A stretch of 64,000 nt of DNA from Streptomyces wedmorensis (lineage in GTDB: Bacteria > Actinomycetota > Actinomycetes > Streptomycetales > Streptomycetaceae): NCBI RefSeq assembly GCF_000716445.1, contig NZ_JNWK01000017.1, positions 124,001-188,000 on the forward strand, written 5' to 3'. The position numbers and the translations under genes were made by a program. The notes beneath the pieces are model-generated. The model saw only the letters and a list, made by a program, of their open reading frames with translations. It did not search any database and was not told where the DNA came from. Shown piece by piece: positions 1 through 8,805 of this stretch (position 1 is the first letter of the stretch; each line of letters opens with the position of its first letter).

Positions 1-381
1 GCGCGGCGCCTCCATGATGTTGATGTTGCCGCGGCCGGTGGCGAGGTTGAGGGCCTCGCGCACGCGCTCGTCGTTGTCGATGAACTGCTGCACGTACAGG
101 GTCGTGGCGGGCACGCCGTCGCGCAGGGCCTCGAAGACCGGGTTGCGGCCGACGACCATCTCGGACAGGCCCTTGCCGCCGCGGCGGGCGACGGGCTTGC
201 GCTTGGTCGCGTTCCGGGCCATCGCGTTGGAGACGCGGAACGCCTTGTGGCCCTTGCGGTCCTCGGCCTTGGGCGTCGGGCCCTTGCCTTCGAGGCCCTT
301 GCGCCGCTGGCCGCCGCTGCCGATCGTCGCACCCTTCTTGTTGGACGTGCGACGGTTCCTGCGCTGGCTGTTCCCGGCCAT
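1..381 (-). CDS. rlmB: 23S rRNA 2'-O-methyltransferase RlmB (TrmH/SpoU family), N-terminal part
   Basis: Only the first ~127 residues are inside the window; the gene runs off the left edge. The protein begins MAGNSQRRNRR, a basic low-complexity extension typical of actinobacterial members, followed by the substrate-binding domain start (VVGRNPVFEALRDG) and the VQQFIDNDERVREAL segment. The family methylates the ribose of G2251 in 23S rRNA using S-adenosylmethionine; the SpoU catalytic knot itself lies outside the window. The ATG at 381 is the first in frame. The gene follows cysS on the same strand, the usual actinobacterial order, but a hairpin lies between the two genes. Confidence 0.88.
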   Translation of the reverse strand, partial: MAGNSQRRNRRTSNKKGATIGSGGQRRKGLEGKGPTPKAEDRKGHKAFRVSNAMARNATKRKPVARRGGKGLSEMVVGRNPVFEALRDGVPATTLYVQQFIDNDERVREALNLATGRGNINIMEAPR

Positions 382-430
382 GACTACCTGTTTCCTCTGA
401 TGCCTGCGTACACAAGTCTGTAACTGAAGT

Positions 431-456
431 GTGCCGCCCGGAGGCCCGAGCGGCAC
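431..456 (-). terminator. Hairpin between cysS and rlmB
   Basis: A 7-bp perfect inverted repeat (GTGCCGC / GCGGCAC) with a GC-rich loop lies six bases past the cysS stop. There is no U-tract, as is usual in Streptomyces. It probably ends or attenuates the cysS transcript before rlmB. Confidence 0.5.
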
Positions 457-461
457 GTCTT

Positions 462-1859
462 CTAACGGTTGCCCAGCGTCCAGCGGGGGCCGTCGGGGCT
501 GTCCTCGATGGCGAGGCCGGACTGGTTGAGCTGGTCGCGGATCGCGTCCGCGGTCGTCCAGTCCTTGCGCTCGCGCGCCGACTCGCGCTGCTGGAGCACG
601 AGCCGTACGAGGGTGTCGACGACGCCGTGGAGCTCCTCGCCGCCACCGGTCTCCTCGGCCCAGTGCGGGTCGAGCGGGTCCAGGCCGAGGACGCCGAGCA
701 TGGCGCGGACCTCGGCGAGGCGTGCGATGGCCTCGTCCTTGTCGTCCGCGGCGAGGGCGCTGTTGCCCTGGCGGACGGTGGTGTGGATGATCGCGAGCGC
801 GTGCGGCACGCCCAGGTCGTCGTCCATGGCCTCGGCGAAGGCCGGCGGCACCTCGGCGGCGGGGGCGACGGGCGCCCCGGCCTTCTCGGTGGCGCGCTGG
901 ACGAAGCCCTCGATGCGGGCGAACGCCGACTCGGCCTCGCGCAGGGACTCCTCGCTGTACTCGATCATCGAGCGGTAGTGCGGGGTGCCCAGGTAGTAGC
1001 GGAGGACGATGGGGCGCCAGTTCTTCACCATCTCGGACACCAGCACGCTGTTGCCGAGCGACTTCGACATCTTCTCGCCGCTCATGGTGACCCAGGCGTT
1101 GTGCACCCAGTACGAGGCGAAGTCGTCGCCGAAGGCCTTGGCCTGCGCGATCTCGTTCTCGTGGTGAGGGAAGATCAGGTCGAGGCCGCCGCCGTGGATG
1201 TCGAAGGCGGAGCCCAGGTACTTGTGGGCCATGGCCGAGCACTCCAGGTGCCAGCCGGGACGGCCGCGGCCCCACGGGGTCTCCCAGTCGGGCTCGCCCG
1301 GCTTGGTGGCCTTCCACATGGCGAAGTCGCGGGGGTCGCGCTTGCCGGAGACGCCCTCGTCGGGCTGGCGGAGGTCGTCGATGTCCTGGTTGGACAGCTC
1401 CAGGTACCCGGGGAACGAGCGCACGTCGAAGTAGACGCTGCCGTCCGCCTCGTAGGCGTGGCCGCGCTCGATCAGACCCCGCATCATCTCGATCATCTCG
1501 GGGACGTGACCGGTGGCGCGGGGCTCGTACGTCGGCGGGAGGCAGCCGAGTGCCTCGTAACCGGCGTTGAACGCGCGCTCGTTCTCGTAGCCGATGGACC
1601 ACCAGGGGCGGCCCTGCTCGACGCCCTTCCTGATGATCTTGTCGTCGATGTCGGTGACGTTGCGGATGAACGTGACGTCGTAGCCGCGGTACGCGAACCA
1701 GCGGCGCATGATGTCGAAGTTCAGCCCCGACCGGATGTGGCCGATGTGCGGGGCCGCCTGCACGGTGGCGCCACAGAGGTAGATCGAGACGCAGCCCGGC
1801 GTGAGCGGGGTGAAGTCACGGATCTGCCGGGCGCTGGTGTCGTACAGGCGAATAGTCAC
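462..1859 (-). CDS. cysS: Cysteinyl-tRNA synthetase
   Basis: This class I aminoacyl-tRNA synthetase charges tRNA-Cys with cysteine in the cytoplasm. The HIGH motif is at residues 38-41 ([10 protein letters not shown]), the KMSKS loop is present as [10 protein letters not shown], and zinc-ligand positions are visible (Cys29 in YLCGAT, Cys in HLECSAMAH, His in FPHHENE). The predicted 465 residues is the normal family length. The open frame extends further upstream, but I place the start at the GTG at 1859, giving [12 protein letters not shown], which is where the conserved sequence begins; a GGAG lies just upstream. MshC is the mycothiol-specific relative, but the full length and C-terminal domain fit CysS. 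Confidence 0.95.
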   Translation of the reverse strand: MTIRLYDTSARQIRDFTPLTPGCVSIYLCGATVQAAPHIGHIRSGLNFDIMRRWFAYRGYDVTFIRNVTDIDDKIIRKGVEQGRPWWSIGYENERAFNAGYEALGCLPPTYEPRATGHVPEMIEMMRGLIERGHAYEADGSVYFDVRSFPGYLELSNQDIDDLRQPDEGVSGKRDPRDFAMWKATKPGEPDWETPWGRGRPGWHLECSAMAHKYLGSAFDIHGGGLDLIFPHHENEIAQAKAFGDDFASYWVHNAWVTMSGEKMSKSLGNSVLVSEMVKNWRPIVLRYYLGTPHYRSMIEYSEESLREAESAFARIEGFVQRATEKAGAPVAPAAEVPPAFAEAMDDDLGVPHALAIIHTTVRQGNSALAADDKDEAIARLAEVRAMLGVLGLDPLDPHWAEETGGGEELHGVVDTLVRLVLQQRESARERKDWTTADAIRDQLNQSGLAIEDSPDGPRWTLGNR

Positions 1860-1885
1860 CACTCCAGGGTAGTGGGCGTGTGATA

Positions 1886-1918
1886 GTGCCCCGCGCCCGT
1901 TTCCCGGGGACGGGGCAC
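1886..1918. terminator. Hairpin between ispF and cysS
   Basis: An 8-bp inverted repeat (GTGCCCCG / CGGGGCAC) lies between the ispF stop and the cysS start. A T-run follows it on the + strand, so on the minus strand the run precedes the stem. It could weakly separate ispDF transcription from cysS. Confidence 0.35.
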
Positions 1919-1923
1919 GTTTT

Positions 1924-2439
1924 TCACGGCTGTCGGGGCGATACGGGGTACACGAGTGCGGTCGCGAGGGCGGCGAGGCCCTCGGCACGTCCGGTCAGGC
2001 CGAGCCCGTCGGTGGTGGTGCCGGAGACGGAGACGGGCGCGCCGGCCGCCTCGCTCAGGGCCTTCTGCGCCTCGTCGCGGCGCTTGCCGATCTTGGGGCG
2101 TACGCCGATGACCTGGACGGCGATGTTGCCGATCTCGTACCCCTCGGCGCGGACGATCCGGGCGGCCTCGGCGAGGAGGGTGACGCCGGCGGCGCCCGAC
2201 CACTCGGGCCGGGAGGTGCCGAAGTGGGCGCCGAGGTCGCCGACGCCGGCGGCGGAGAACAGCGCGTCGCACGCGGCGTGGGCGGCGACGTCGCCGTCGG
2301 AGTGCCCGGCGAGGCCGTACCCGTCGCTGTCGGAGGCCTCCCACAGGAGGCCGGCGCACCAGAGTTCGCGGCCCTCCTCGAAGGCGTGGACGTCGGTGCC
2401 GATGCCGGTGCGGGGGATGAGCGGGTTCTCAGAAGCCAT
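1924..2439 (-). CDS. ispF: 2-C-methyl-D-erythritol 2,4-cyclodiphosphate synthase
   Basis: This enzyme of the MEP isoprenoid pathway cyclises 4-diphosphocytidyl-methylerythritol 2-phosphate and releases CMP. The metal-binding DVHAF motif near the N-terminus (GIGTDVHAF), the [16 protein letters not shown] block and the [17 protein letters not shown]-terminal block are all present. The 171 residues fit the family. The gene overlaps the 3' end of ispD by about 11 bases, so the two are translationally coupled, as expected for consecutive MEP-pathway enzymes. Confidence 0.95.
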   Translation of the reverse strand: MASENPLIPRTGIGTDVHAFEEGRELWCAGLLWEASDSDGYGLAGHSDGDVAAHAACDALFSAAGVGDLGAHFGTSRPEWSGAAGVTLLAEAARIVRAEGYEIGNIAVQVIGVRPKIGKRRDEAQKALSEAAGAPVSVSGTTTDGLGLTGRAEGLAALATALVYPVSPRQP

Positions 2440-3178
2440 CGTTGGCCCTCCTGCGGGCGAGTACGGCCTCGGCGAGGACGAGGTCGAGGGGACGGGTGAC
2501 CTTGAAGGCCTCTTCGTGGCCGGGCACGACGACGACGGGCGCGCCGAGCCGCTCGACCATGCCGGCGTCGTCGGTGGCGCCCTCGCCGGTGAGGGCGATG
2601 GTGGCGTGGGCGTTGACCAGGGTGTCGTGGTCGAAGCCCTGCGGGGTCTGGACGGCGCGGAGGCGGGCGCGGACCGGGGTGGCGACGACCTGCTCGGGGT
2701 CGCCGGGCTTCTCGGCCGGCTCGACCTCCTTGACGGTGTCGGCGACGGGCAGCGCGGGGACGACGGCGACGGCCCCGTCCCGTACGGCCTCGATGACGGC
2801 GTCCACGGTGTCGACGGGGACGAGCGGGCGGGCGGCGTCGTGCACGAGGACGGTGGTGATCCCCTCGGGGAGCGCCTTCAGGCCCAGGTGCACGGACTCC
2901 TGGCGGGTGTCACCGCCGGGCACGACCAGGTAGTCGGTCCGCTCGGGGAGGGCGTGGGCGTCGAGGAGGTTCTTGACCTCGGCGGCGCCGTCGGAGGGGG
3001 CGACCACGACGACCAGCGAGACCGCGCGGGAGGCGGCCATCGCGCGGACGGCGTGGATGAGCATGGGGGTGCCGTTCAGCGCGCGCAGCGCCTTCGGGGC
3101 GCCCGGGCCGAGGCGCACGCCCCGTCCGGCCGCCGGGATCACCACAGCGGTACGAGGAGGACGCACTTCGTCTGACAT
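2429..3178 (-). CDS. ispD: 2-C-methyl-D-erythritol 4-phosphate cytidylyltransferase
   Basis: This enzyme transfers CMP to methylerythritol 4-phosphate in the MEP pathway. The nucleotide-binding N-terminus [13 protein letters not shown], the substrate loop [11 protein letters not shown] and the C-terminal [11 protein letters not shown] are family signatures. I choose the ATG at 3178 ([10 protein letters not shown]) because a GGAG lies eight bases upstream; the GTG at 3187 would overlap that ribosome-binding site. The downstream ispF overlaps. carD lies upstream across a 329-base gap rather than directly adjacent. Confidence 0.95.
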   Translation of the reverse strand: MSDEVRPPRTAVVIPAAGRGVRLGPGAPKALRALNGTPMLIHAVRAMAASRAVSLVVVVAPSDGAAEVKNLLDAHALPERTDYLVVPGGDTRQESVHLGLKALPEGITTVLVHDAARPLVPVDTVDAVIEAVRDGAVAVVPALPVADTVKEVEPAEKPGDPEQVVATPVRARLRAVQTPQGFDHDTLVNAHATIALTGEGATDDAGMVERLGAPVVVVPGHEEAFKVTRPLDLVLAEAVLARRRANDGF

Positions 3179-3507
3179 CGGTTGCACTCCGGCAGGTTTG
3201 TTTCCGCGGCCGACATGGGTATGGCCTCACCGTGCCGGACGCTCCGCCTTGACCGGGCCCTTTCCGTGACGACGGTCGAGGCGTTGCCGCCGAGCACAGG
3301 GGTTCGGACGTAACAGGGGGTGCGGGTTCCTTCTCAGCGGTGCACACACGTGTCCGTTTCCGTGTGCGTACGGCCGTGCGCACGCTCCGCAGGCGTACGC
3401 GGACATGCCGCAGCGCCCGACGACGGCACTGTGTGGATCACAGCACGCCAGCGGGCGCCGCGGCATCGCTTCACTTGGTCACGCGCTCGGACGTCGTCAG
3501 AGCACGC
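3179..3507. other. Intergenic region carD-ispD
   Basis: No gene is supported here. It should hold the ispD promoter. I see no clear -10/-35 pair and no strong hairpin, only alternating GT/AC-rich stretches around 3340-3400. Confidence 0.5.
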
Positions 3508-3990
3508 TCAGGACGCGAGGACCTCGTCGAGGAGAGCCTCGGCCTTGTCCTCGTTCGTGTTCTCCGCGAGGGCGAGCTCGCTCACCAGGATCTGCCGAGC
3601 CTTCGCGAGCATGCGCTTCTCACCTGCGGAGAGCCCGCGCTCGCGCTCGCGCCGCCACAGGTCGCGGACTACTTCGGCGACCTTGATGACATCGCCGGAG
3701 GCGAGCTTCTCGAGGTTCGCCTTGTAGCGGCGGGACCAGTTCGTCGGCTCCTCGGCGTACGGCGCACGCAGCACCTCGAAGACCCGGTCAAGACCGTCCT
3801 GCCCGACCACGTCGCGCACACCGACGAACTCCGCATTGTCCGCAGGCACGCGAACAGTCAGGTCACCCTGAGCGACCTTGAGCACCAAGTAGGTCTTGTC
3901 CACGCCTTTGATCTGGCGAGTTTCGATGGCCTCGATCAGCGCGGCCCCGTGATGGGGATAGACCACGGTGTCGCCAACCTTGAACGTCAT
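3508..3990 (-). CDS. carD: CarD/CdnL-family RNA polymerase-binding regulator
   Basis: This essential actinobacterial regulator binds the RNA polymerase beta subunit and stabilises open promoter complexes, especially at rRNA promoters. The 160-residue protein starts [23 protein letters not shown], the Tudor-like RNA polymerase interaction domain, and ends with a helical DNA-binding domain ([29 protein letters not shown] split over several helices, including the conserved tryptophan). Length and composition match mycobacterial and Streptomyces CarD. It lies upstream of ispD on the same strand, the usual order. Confidence 0.95.
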   Translation of the reverse strand: MTFKVGDTVVYPHHGAALIEAIETRQIKGVDKTYLVLKVAQGDLTVRVPADNAEFVGVRDVVGQDGLDRVFEVLRAPYAEEPTNWSRRYKANLEKLASGDVIKVAEVVRDLWRRERERGLSAGEKRMLAKARQILVSELALAENTNEDKAEALLDEVLAS

Positions 3991-4720
3991 GTGACAGGTA
4001 CCCCTTCCGTGGCTATCCAGGGTAACACGGATTCGGCTTCTTCTGAATGGCGTTTTCGCAGGTCAGGGCATATCTCGGGGCTTGACAACGGCATCACGGA
4101 CGTGCTGCGAAGGGCTTCCGGAAGGCGGTATTCGCAGGTCGGAGCGGCTGCGCGGACAGAGAGAAACGCGCACGTTACACATACCCGAGGCCCCTCGAGG
4201 CAGGCTCGATGTCCCGTTTTGTCGGGTTCGGGGTGGCCTTCTTCACCTACTCCGTTCGAGGATCGTCCACTCGTACGGATGCATCCGGGGGTGATTCCGC
4301 AATTGATCAGCCGACCCGGGTCGGGGATTTTCCGGAGGTACGACTCCGGGTAATGCGCGACGGCCCTCGAATTGATCAAGGCGGTTATGTGAACAACAGG
4401 TCAATGGGTCGTGATCCGGCCACGGTGAGCGATGGGCGACGAGGTCGGGCGACGCGCCGGGGCCGCCCCCGAGGCGCGCTCCGGGGCGCTCCCCCGGCTC
4501 GCTCCGGGCCGCCCCCGAGGCGCGCTTCGGGCGCTCCCGCGGCGCGCTCCGGGCCGCCCCCGCGGCGCGCTCCGGGACGCTCCCGCGGACGCCCGTGGCC
4601 GGTTAGGGGCGGGTCGGGTGCGGGACGGAGAGTGCGGCTCGGTAACCTAAGCGCGCTGACACACCTTTAGTTGTTCCATAGTTCCCACGCCCGTCCGTAC
4701 GTCTAGGAGATGCCGCCGCC
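3991..4720. other. Intergenic region between carD and the lipoprotein gene
   Basis: This 730-base region between divergently transcribed genes contains no convincing coding frame. Its left part is less GC-rich than its surroundings (4000-4400) and should carry the carD promoter. Its right part holds the GC-rich repeat block described separately and, at 4640-4690, a region poor enough in GC to be the promoter of the lipoprotein gene. Confidence 0.5.
4461..4590. repeat. Imperfect 22-23 bp tandem repeats
   Basis: About five and a half degenerate copies of a unit resembling GCGCTCCGGGCCGCCCCCG follow one another. The block is almost pure G and C and carries nested inverted repeats. It sits upstream of the lipoprotein gene and would be prone to replication slippage. 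Confidence 0.7.
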
Positions 4721-5359
4721 GTGAGCCGCAGCCTTCGACGCGGCGCCCTCGCCGCCACCGCCATCGTGTTCTCCATCGCCGCGCTGTCCGCCTGTGGTGC
4801 GGGCAACGACGCGCAGACGCTGGGAGTGCGGCCGGACAACGCCGCCGTCACCGTGGACGACGTCAAGATCCAGAACGCGCTGGTGATCACCCAGCCCGAG
4901 GCCCGCGTCAAGGGCCCGGCCGTCGTCTCGGCCACCGTCTTCAACAACGGCAACCTGCCGCAGGTCATCGAGTCGATCACCCTCCCCGGCACGGCCGGCA
5001 CCGTGAAGCTGGCGGCGGCCGAGGGCTCCGGCCCGATCACCGTCCCGGCGCTCGGCTCCGTCGTCATCGGCGGCGAGGGCAACGCCTCAGCCGTCATCGA
5101 GAACGGCCTCGCCGAGGCCCGCACCGGCGGCGCCCAGAAGGTCGTCTTCAAGCTGAGCAAGACCGGCGACGTGGCCCTGAACGCCTTCGTCGTCCCGTCT
5201 GCCGGCTACTTCAAGGACTTCGGCCCGAGCATCGTCCCCGCTCCCCCGGGCTCCTCCCCGACCGCGTCGGCGAGCGCCTCCGCCGAGGGCGAGCACGGCG
5301 CGGGCGAGGGCGAGCACGGCACCGAGCCCTCGGGCGAGGCGACGACCGCCGGTCACTGA
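4721..5359 (+). CDS. Secreted lipoprotein of unknown function
   Basis: The 212-residue product begins with a basic n-region (MSRSLRRG), a hydrophobic segment and a lipobox LSAC around residue 25, so it should be lipid-anchored on the outer face of the membrane. The middle has a beta-rich Ig-like character (VVSATVFNNGNLPQVIESITLPG) like copper-chaperone or DUF461-type domains, but I cannot see a metal-binding Met/His pattern. The C-terminus is low-complexity, with repeated EGEHG and Ser/Ala. The GTG start at 4721 has a GGAG upstream. Its position beside carD and phoP is conserved in streptomycetes as I recall. Function is not assigned. Confidence 0.85.
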   Translation: MSRSLRRGALAATAIVFSIAALSACGAGNDAQTLGVRPDNAAVTVDDVKIQNALVITQPEARVKGPAVVSATVFNNGNLPQVIESITLPGTAGTVKLAAAEGSGPITVPALGSVVIGGEGNASAVIENGLAEARTGGAQKVVFKLSKTGDVALNAFVVPSAGYFKDFGPSIVPAPPGSSPTASASASAEGEHGAGEGEHGTEPSGEATTAGH

Positions 5360-5378
5360 CCGCGACCCGCACACGACG

Positions 5379-5411
5379 GAAGGGGCGCCCCCGGCCAGGG
5401 GGCGCCCCTTC
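5379..5411. terminator. Strong terminator hairpin
   Basis: A 14-bp perfect inverted repeat (GAAGGGGCGCCCCC and its complement) with a five-base loop follows the lipoprotein stop. It probably serves the lipoprotein gene and, from the other side, phoP. Confidence 0.8.
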
Positions 5412-5439
5412 CCGCGTACGCGCGCGCGGCCGGCCCGTG

Positions 5440-5582
5440 CTCCACGGCTTTACGGCCCTGACGGCCCCGCGGCTCTACGGCTCCACGGCCCGAGCCCTAC
5501 GGCTCCACGGCCCGAGCCCTACGGCTCTACGGCTCTACGGCTCCACGGCTCTACGGCTCCACGGCTCCACGGTCTACGGCTC
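5440..5582. repeat. 9-bp tandem repeats (CTACGGCTC) abutting the phoP stop
   Basis: More than a dozen variants of CTACGGCTC/CCACGGCTC are arranged head to tail. Read on the minus strand, the unit is GAG CCG TAG, the last two codons and the stop of phoP, so the array looks like an expansion of the gene's own 3' end into the region before the terminator. Confidence 0.85.
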
Positions 5583-6254
5583 GAACTTGTAACCCAGGCC
5601 TCGGACGGTCACCAGGTAGCGGGGAGCGCCGGGGTCGGGTTCGATCTTGGCGCGGAGGCGCTTGACGTGGACGTCGAGGGTCTTGGTGTCACCGACGTAG
5701 TCGGCGCCCCAGACCCGGTCGATGAGCTGCATGCGGGTGAGGACGCGGCCCGCGTTGCGCAGCAGCATCTCCAGGAGGTCGAACTCCTTCAGCGGCAGGT
5801 CGACCTTGCCGCCGGAGACCGTCACCACGTGGCGGTCGACGTCCATGCGGACCGGGCCGGCCTCCAGGGCCGCCGGGGTGACCTCCTCCGGCTCGCCGCG
5901 GCGGCGGAGCACCGCGCGGATGCGGGCGACCAGCTCCCGCGAGGAGAAGGGCTTCGTCACGTAGTCGTCGGCTCCTATCTCCAGCCCGACGACCTTGTCG
6001 ATCTCGCTGTCCTTGGCGGTCACCATGATGACCGGGACGTTCGAACGGCCGCGCAGCTGGCGGCAGACCTCGGTACCGGGGAGGCCCGGAAGCATCAGGT
6101 CGAGGAGGACGAGGTCGGCTCCGTTGCGCTCGAACTCGTCGAGGCCGTCGGGCCCGGTCGCCGCGACGGCGACCTCGAAGCCCTCCTTGCGGAGCATGTA
6201 TGACAGGGCGTCGCTGAAGGATTCCTCATCCTCGACGACAAGCACTCGGGTCAC
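5574..6254 (-). CDS. phoP: Phosphate response regulator PhoP
   Basis: This OmpR-family response regulator activates the pho regulon on phosphate limitation and also affects nitrogen and antibiotic metabolism in Streptomyces. The receiver domain covers roughly residues 1-120, with the phosphoacceptor Asp52 (LLDLMLPG) and the KPF loop lysine. A winged-helix DNA-binding domain follows (DLPLKEFDLLEMLL, VRGLGYKFEP). I place the start at the GTG at 6254, where the conserved MTRVLVVEDEES begins; it overlaps the phoR stop by four bases (GTGA), so phoR and phoP form one operon. The length is 226 residues, the family norm. Confidence 0.97.
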   Translation of the reverse strand: MTRVLVVEDEESFSDALSYMLRKEGFEVAVAATGPDGLDEFERNGADLVLLDLMLPGLPGTEVCRQLRGRSNVPVIMVTAKDSEIDKVVGLEIGADDYVTKPFSSRELVARIRAVLRRRGEPEEVTPAALEAGPVRMDVDRHVVTVSGGKVDLPLKEFDLLEMLLRNAGRVLTRMQLIDRVWGADYVGDTKTLDVHVKRLRAKIEPDPGAPRYLVTVRGLGYKFEP

Positions 6255-7480
6255 GGAAGGACCTCCGGGGCGGGGAGCGGTTCGGTCATGAGATCTGGGG
6301 TGGGGGATGAGGCGGGCCGGCGGTCCCGTGCGGCGCCCGCCTCGGGCAGCCGCAGGGTGAAGGTGGAGCCCTGACCCTCGGTGCTCCACACGGTGACCTC
6401 GCCGCCGTGCGAGGCGGCCACGTGCTTCACGATGGCCAGGCCGAGCCCCGTACCGCCGGTGGCGCGGGAGCGGGCCGGGTCGACGCGGTAGAAGCGCTCG
6501 AAGACGCGCTCCTTGTCCTTGTCGGGGATGCCGATGCCCTGGTCGGTGACGGCTATCTCGATCAGGTCGCCGCCGGGCGCGGCGATCTTGCGTGCCGCGA
6601 TGCCGACGCGGGTGTGGGCCGGTGAGTAGTTGACGGCGTTCTCGACGAGGTTGCCGAGGGCGGCGGCGAGCTGGCCGCGGCTCCCCCAGACCCGCAGGTC
6701 GGCGGTCCCACCGGACGCCATGGTGATCTGCTTGGTGGAGGCGGTGTGCCGCGAGCGGTCGATCGCCTCGGCGACGAGCTCGTCCACGGACACCGGCTCG
6801 GAGTCCTCCAGCGGGTCGTCGTTCTGCACGCGGGAGAGGTCGATGAGCTCCTGTACGAGGTTGGTGAGGCGGGTCGCCTCGATCTGCATGCGGCCGGCGA
6901 AGCGGGTGACCGCCTCGGGGTCGTCCGAGGCGTCCATGACCGCCTCGGAGAGCAGGGAGAGCGCGCCGACGGGGGTCTTGAGCTCGTGGCTCACGTTGGC
7001 GACGAAGTCGCGCCGTACCGCTTCGATGCGGCGGGCCTCCGTCAGGTCCTCGACGAGGAGCAGCACGAGTCGCGAGCCCAGCGGGGCGACCCGGGCGGAG
7101 ACGGCGAGGGCCTCGCCGCGTCCGGTGCCGCGCCGGGCCAGGTCCAGCTCGACCTGGCGTATCTCTCCGTCGCGGCGGGTGTCGCGGGCCATGTTGAGCA
7201 TGGGCTCGACGGCCAGCTTCCCGCCCCGGACCAGACCCAGCGCGTACGCTGCCGAGCTGGCCTTCACCACGGAGTCGCTCTCGTCGAGGACGACCGCGGA
7301 GGAACGCAGCACGGACAGCACGGTGTCGACGCCGGGCGGGAGCACGGCGTCGGTGTGCAGGGAGGTACGGGTGGGGCGCGCGTGGTCGCGTTCGCTCCAG
7401 CGGAACGCCAACATGGCGATCACGCCGGTGCACACTCCGGCGATCGCTGCCAATGCGGCGACCGCCGCGTTCACGTCCAT
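6251..7480 (-). CDS. phoR: Phosphate sensor histidine kinase PhoR
   Basis: This membrane histidine kinase phosphorylates PhoP on phosphate starvation. One transmembrane segment lies at about residues 7-26, followed by a cytoplasmic PAS-like region, the H-box with His165 (NVSHELKTPVGAL), and a HATPase domain with N box (NLVENAVNYS), G1 (DQGIGIP) and G2 (GGTGLGLAIVKHV). The 409 residues and the single N-terminal helix match Streptomyces PhoR. The ATG at 7480 begins MDVNAAVAAL; the frame is open further upstream, but that region contains the PHO boxes. The gene is divergent from phoU, and both promoters are probably under PhoP control. Confidence 0.96.
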   Translation of the reverse strand: MDVNAAVAALAAIAGVCTGVIAMLAFRWSERDHARPTRTSLHTDAVLPPGVDTVLSVLRSSAVVLDESDSVVKASSAAYALGLVRGGKLAVEPMLNMARDTRRDGEIRQVELDLARRGTGRGEALAVSARVAPLGSRLVLLLVEDLTEARRIEAVRRDFVANVSHELKTPVGALSLLSEAVMDASDDPEAVTRFAGRMQIEATRLTNLVQELIDLSRVQNDDPLEDSEPVSVDELVAEAIDRSRHTASTKQITMASGGTADLRVWGSRGQLAAALGNLVENAVNYSPAHTRVGIAARKIAAPGGDLIEIAVTDQGIGIPDKDKERVFERFYRVDPARSRATGGTGLGLAIVKHVAASHGGEVTVWSTEGQGSTFTLRLPEAGAARDRRPASSPTPDLMTEPLPAPEVLP

Positions 7481-7554
7481 GCCCTCAAGGTTATGCGGGG
7501 CGACGGACACTCTCCCAGCCGTCCGAGTGGCTGCTCGAACAGTCGTCGCCCAGA

Positions 7555-7587
7555 GTTCACCGTGGAGACGGGGGTGGTTCATTTGCC
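7555..7587. promoter_or_regulatory. PHO box (first), phoR-phoU intergenic region
   Basis: Three 11-nt units read GTTCACCGTGG, AGACGGGGGTG and GTTCATTTGCC. The first and third match the PhoP direct-repeat unit consensus GTTCACC. Together with the second array at 7619 this supports PhoP control of the divergent phoRP and phoU promoters. Confidence 0.7.
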
Positions 7588-7618
7588 CCGGCGGCGGCGG
7601 TGGCGCACGTCGCCCAGA

Positions 7619-7651
7619 GTTCACCTGGGGGAAAGTGACGGTTCACGTCAG
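7619..7651. promoter_or_regulatory. PHO box (second), upstream of phoU
   Basis: Three consecutive 11-nt units read GTTCACCTGGG, GGAAAGTGACG and GTTCACGTCAG. Units 1 and 3 are strong matches to PhoP direct repeats. The flank CGCCCAGAGTTCACC is shared with the first box, which suggests local duplication. Confidence 0.8.
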
Positions 7652-7743
7652 GTGTCGGAACCGGACGCGTAGGGGGCCGAACGTGGCAACGTGGGGGTCC
7701 GAGCCCCACCCGGACCCCGGAGCATTGCGTAGAGAGGGACACC

Positions 7744-8424
7744 ATGCGGGACGCGTACCACGAGGAACTGGACTCGATCGGCGAGAGCCTGGTCGAGATG
7801 GCCCGACTCGTCGGGTCGGCGATCGGGCGCGCCACGACGGCGATGCTCGACGCGGATCTGAAGCTCGCGGAGAGCGTGATCGCGGCGGACCAGAAGGTCG
7901 ACGACCTCCAGCACGACCTGGAGGCGCGGGCGATAGCTCTGCTCGCCCGCCAGCAGCCGGTGGCGACGGATCTGCGGATCGTGGTGACCTCGCTGCGGAT
8001 GAGCGCCGACCTGGAGCGCTCGGGCGACCTCGCCCAGCACGTGGCCAAGCTGGCGCGGCTGCGGTTCCCGGACACGGCGGTGCCGCGGGACCTCCACGCG
8101 ACGATCCTGGAGATGGGACAGCTGGCGCAGCGCCTGATGGCGAAGGCGGCGGAGGTCATCATCACCAAGGACGTCGACCTGGCGCTCCAGCTGGAGCAGG
8201 ACGACGACGAGATGGACCTGCTGCACCGGACGCTCTTCCAGCACCTGATGGACGACCGCTGGAAGCACGGCATCGAGACGGCCGTCGACGTGACGCTGCT
8301 CGGCCGCTACTACGAGCGGTTCGCCGACCACGCGGTCTCCGTCGCCAAGCGCGTCGTCTACCTGGTGACCGGCGAGCACGCCGACGAACTCCAGGCGGCG
8401 GACGCGCCGGTCGAGGGCGCGTAG
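7744..8424 (+). CDS. phoU: Phosphate signalling protein PhoU
   Basis: PhoU links the Pst transporter to PhoR and represses the pho response when phosphate is plentiful. The 226-residue all-helical protein has the two expected three-helix repeats, each with an acidic metal-binding signature (RMSADLERSGDLAQH near residue 85 and YYERFADHAVSVAKR near residue 190). The ATG start gives MRDAYHEELDSIGESL. It is transcribed away from phoR behind two PHO boxes. Confidence 0.96.
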   Translation: MRDAYHEELDSIGESLVEMARLVGSAIGRATTAMLDADLKLAESVIAADQKVDDLQHDLEARAIALLARQQPVATDLRIVVTSLRMSADLERSGDLAQHVAKLARLRFPDTAVPRDLHATILEMGQLAQRLMAKAAEVIITKDVDLALQLEQDDDEMDLLHRTLFQHLMDDRWKHGIETAVDVTLLGRYYERFADHAVSVAKRVVYLVTGEHADELQAADAPVEGA

Positions 8425-8495
8425 CCGCAACGCGGGCGCGTGGCGGGTCCGGCGCGGGGTCGGTCGTGCGCGGCCGGTCCTGCATGGACGCGTGG

Positions 8496-8538
8496 GGGCG
8501 CATCGGCGCATGGGCTTCGATGCGCCGTTGATGCGCCC
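8496..8538. promoter_or_regulatory. Nested inverted repeat upstream of the Cys-rich peptide gene
   Basis: GGGCGCATC and GATGCGCCC form a 9-bp perfect inverted repeat. A second GATGCGCC copy lies inside and can pair with the inner GGCGCAT, so alternative stems are possible. It may be the phoU terminator, an operator or a leader structure for the next small gene. Confidence 0.5.
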
Positions 8539-8596
8539 GTGCGCGTGGGCATGCAATGAGGGGAGGCGACACTCGCCTCGAAAGGGAGGGACCCTC

Positions 8597-8758
8597 ATGG
8601 CCGAATCCCCGATGTCCCCGATGACGACCGAGTCCGGCGCGGAGACGCCGCGCGAGGCGGTGTTCCTACCGGTGCTCGGCGCCTGCGGCTGCGGCTCGGG
8701 CTGCGGCTGCGGCTGCCAGTCGGGCTCGCCGTGCCAGTGCGGGGGCTGCTCGGGCTGA
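8597..8758 (+). CDS. Small cysteine-rich peptide (53 aa)
   Basis: This gene is in frame with longer upstream readings but has its own start: ATG at 8597 preceded by GGGAGGG. The first ~27 residues are Ser/Thr/Pro/Glu-rich (MAESPMSPMTTESGAE). The last 24 contain eight cysteines, mostly as CxC and CGC separated by glycine or serine (ACGCGSGCGCGCQSG, PCQCGGC). I see no signal peptide and no membrane segment. A metallothionein-like metal-binding peptide is the simplest reading. A modified-peptide precursor is possible in principle, but no modification enzyme is nearby. It follows phoU by 170 bases. Confidence 0.7.
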   Translation: MAESPMSPMTTESGAETPREAVFLPVLGACGCGSGCGCGCQSGSPCQCGGCSG

Positions 8759-8805
8759 CCCGGTGAGGGGTGGGGCGCGGTGACGAACGCGCCCCGCCCC
8801 GCCGC

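Noticed and set aside
429..1883. Long open frames opposite cysS and many other genes
   Set aside because: They are products of high GC at third codon positions. They show valine/alanine/arginine-rich, family-less sequence and lie exactly opposite well-supported genes.
4430..4670. Arg/Pro/Gly-rich frames over the GC-rich repeat block
   Set aside because: They are translations of the 22-bp repeats in several frames, with no start signals or family features.
8597..8758. Ribosomally made, modified peptide cluster
   Set aside because: The peptide is Cys-rich, but no modification, protease or export gene accompanies it.
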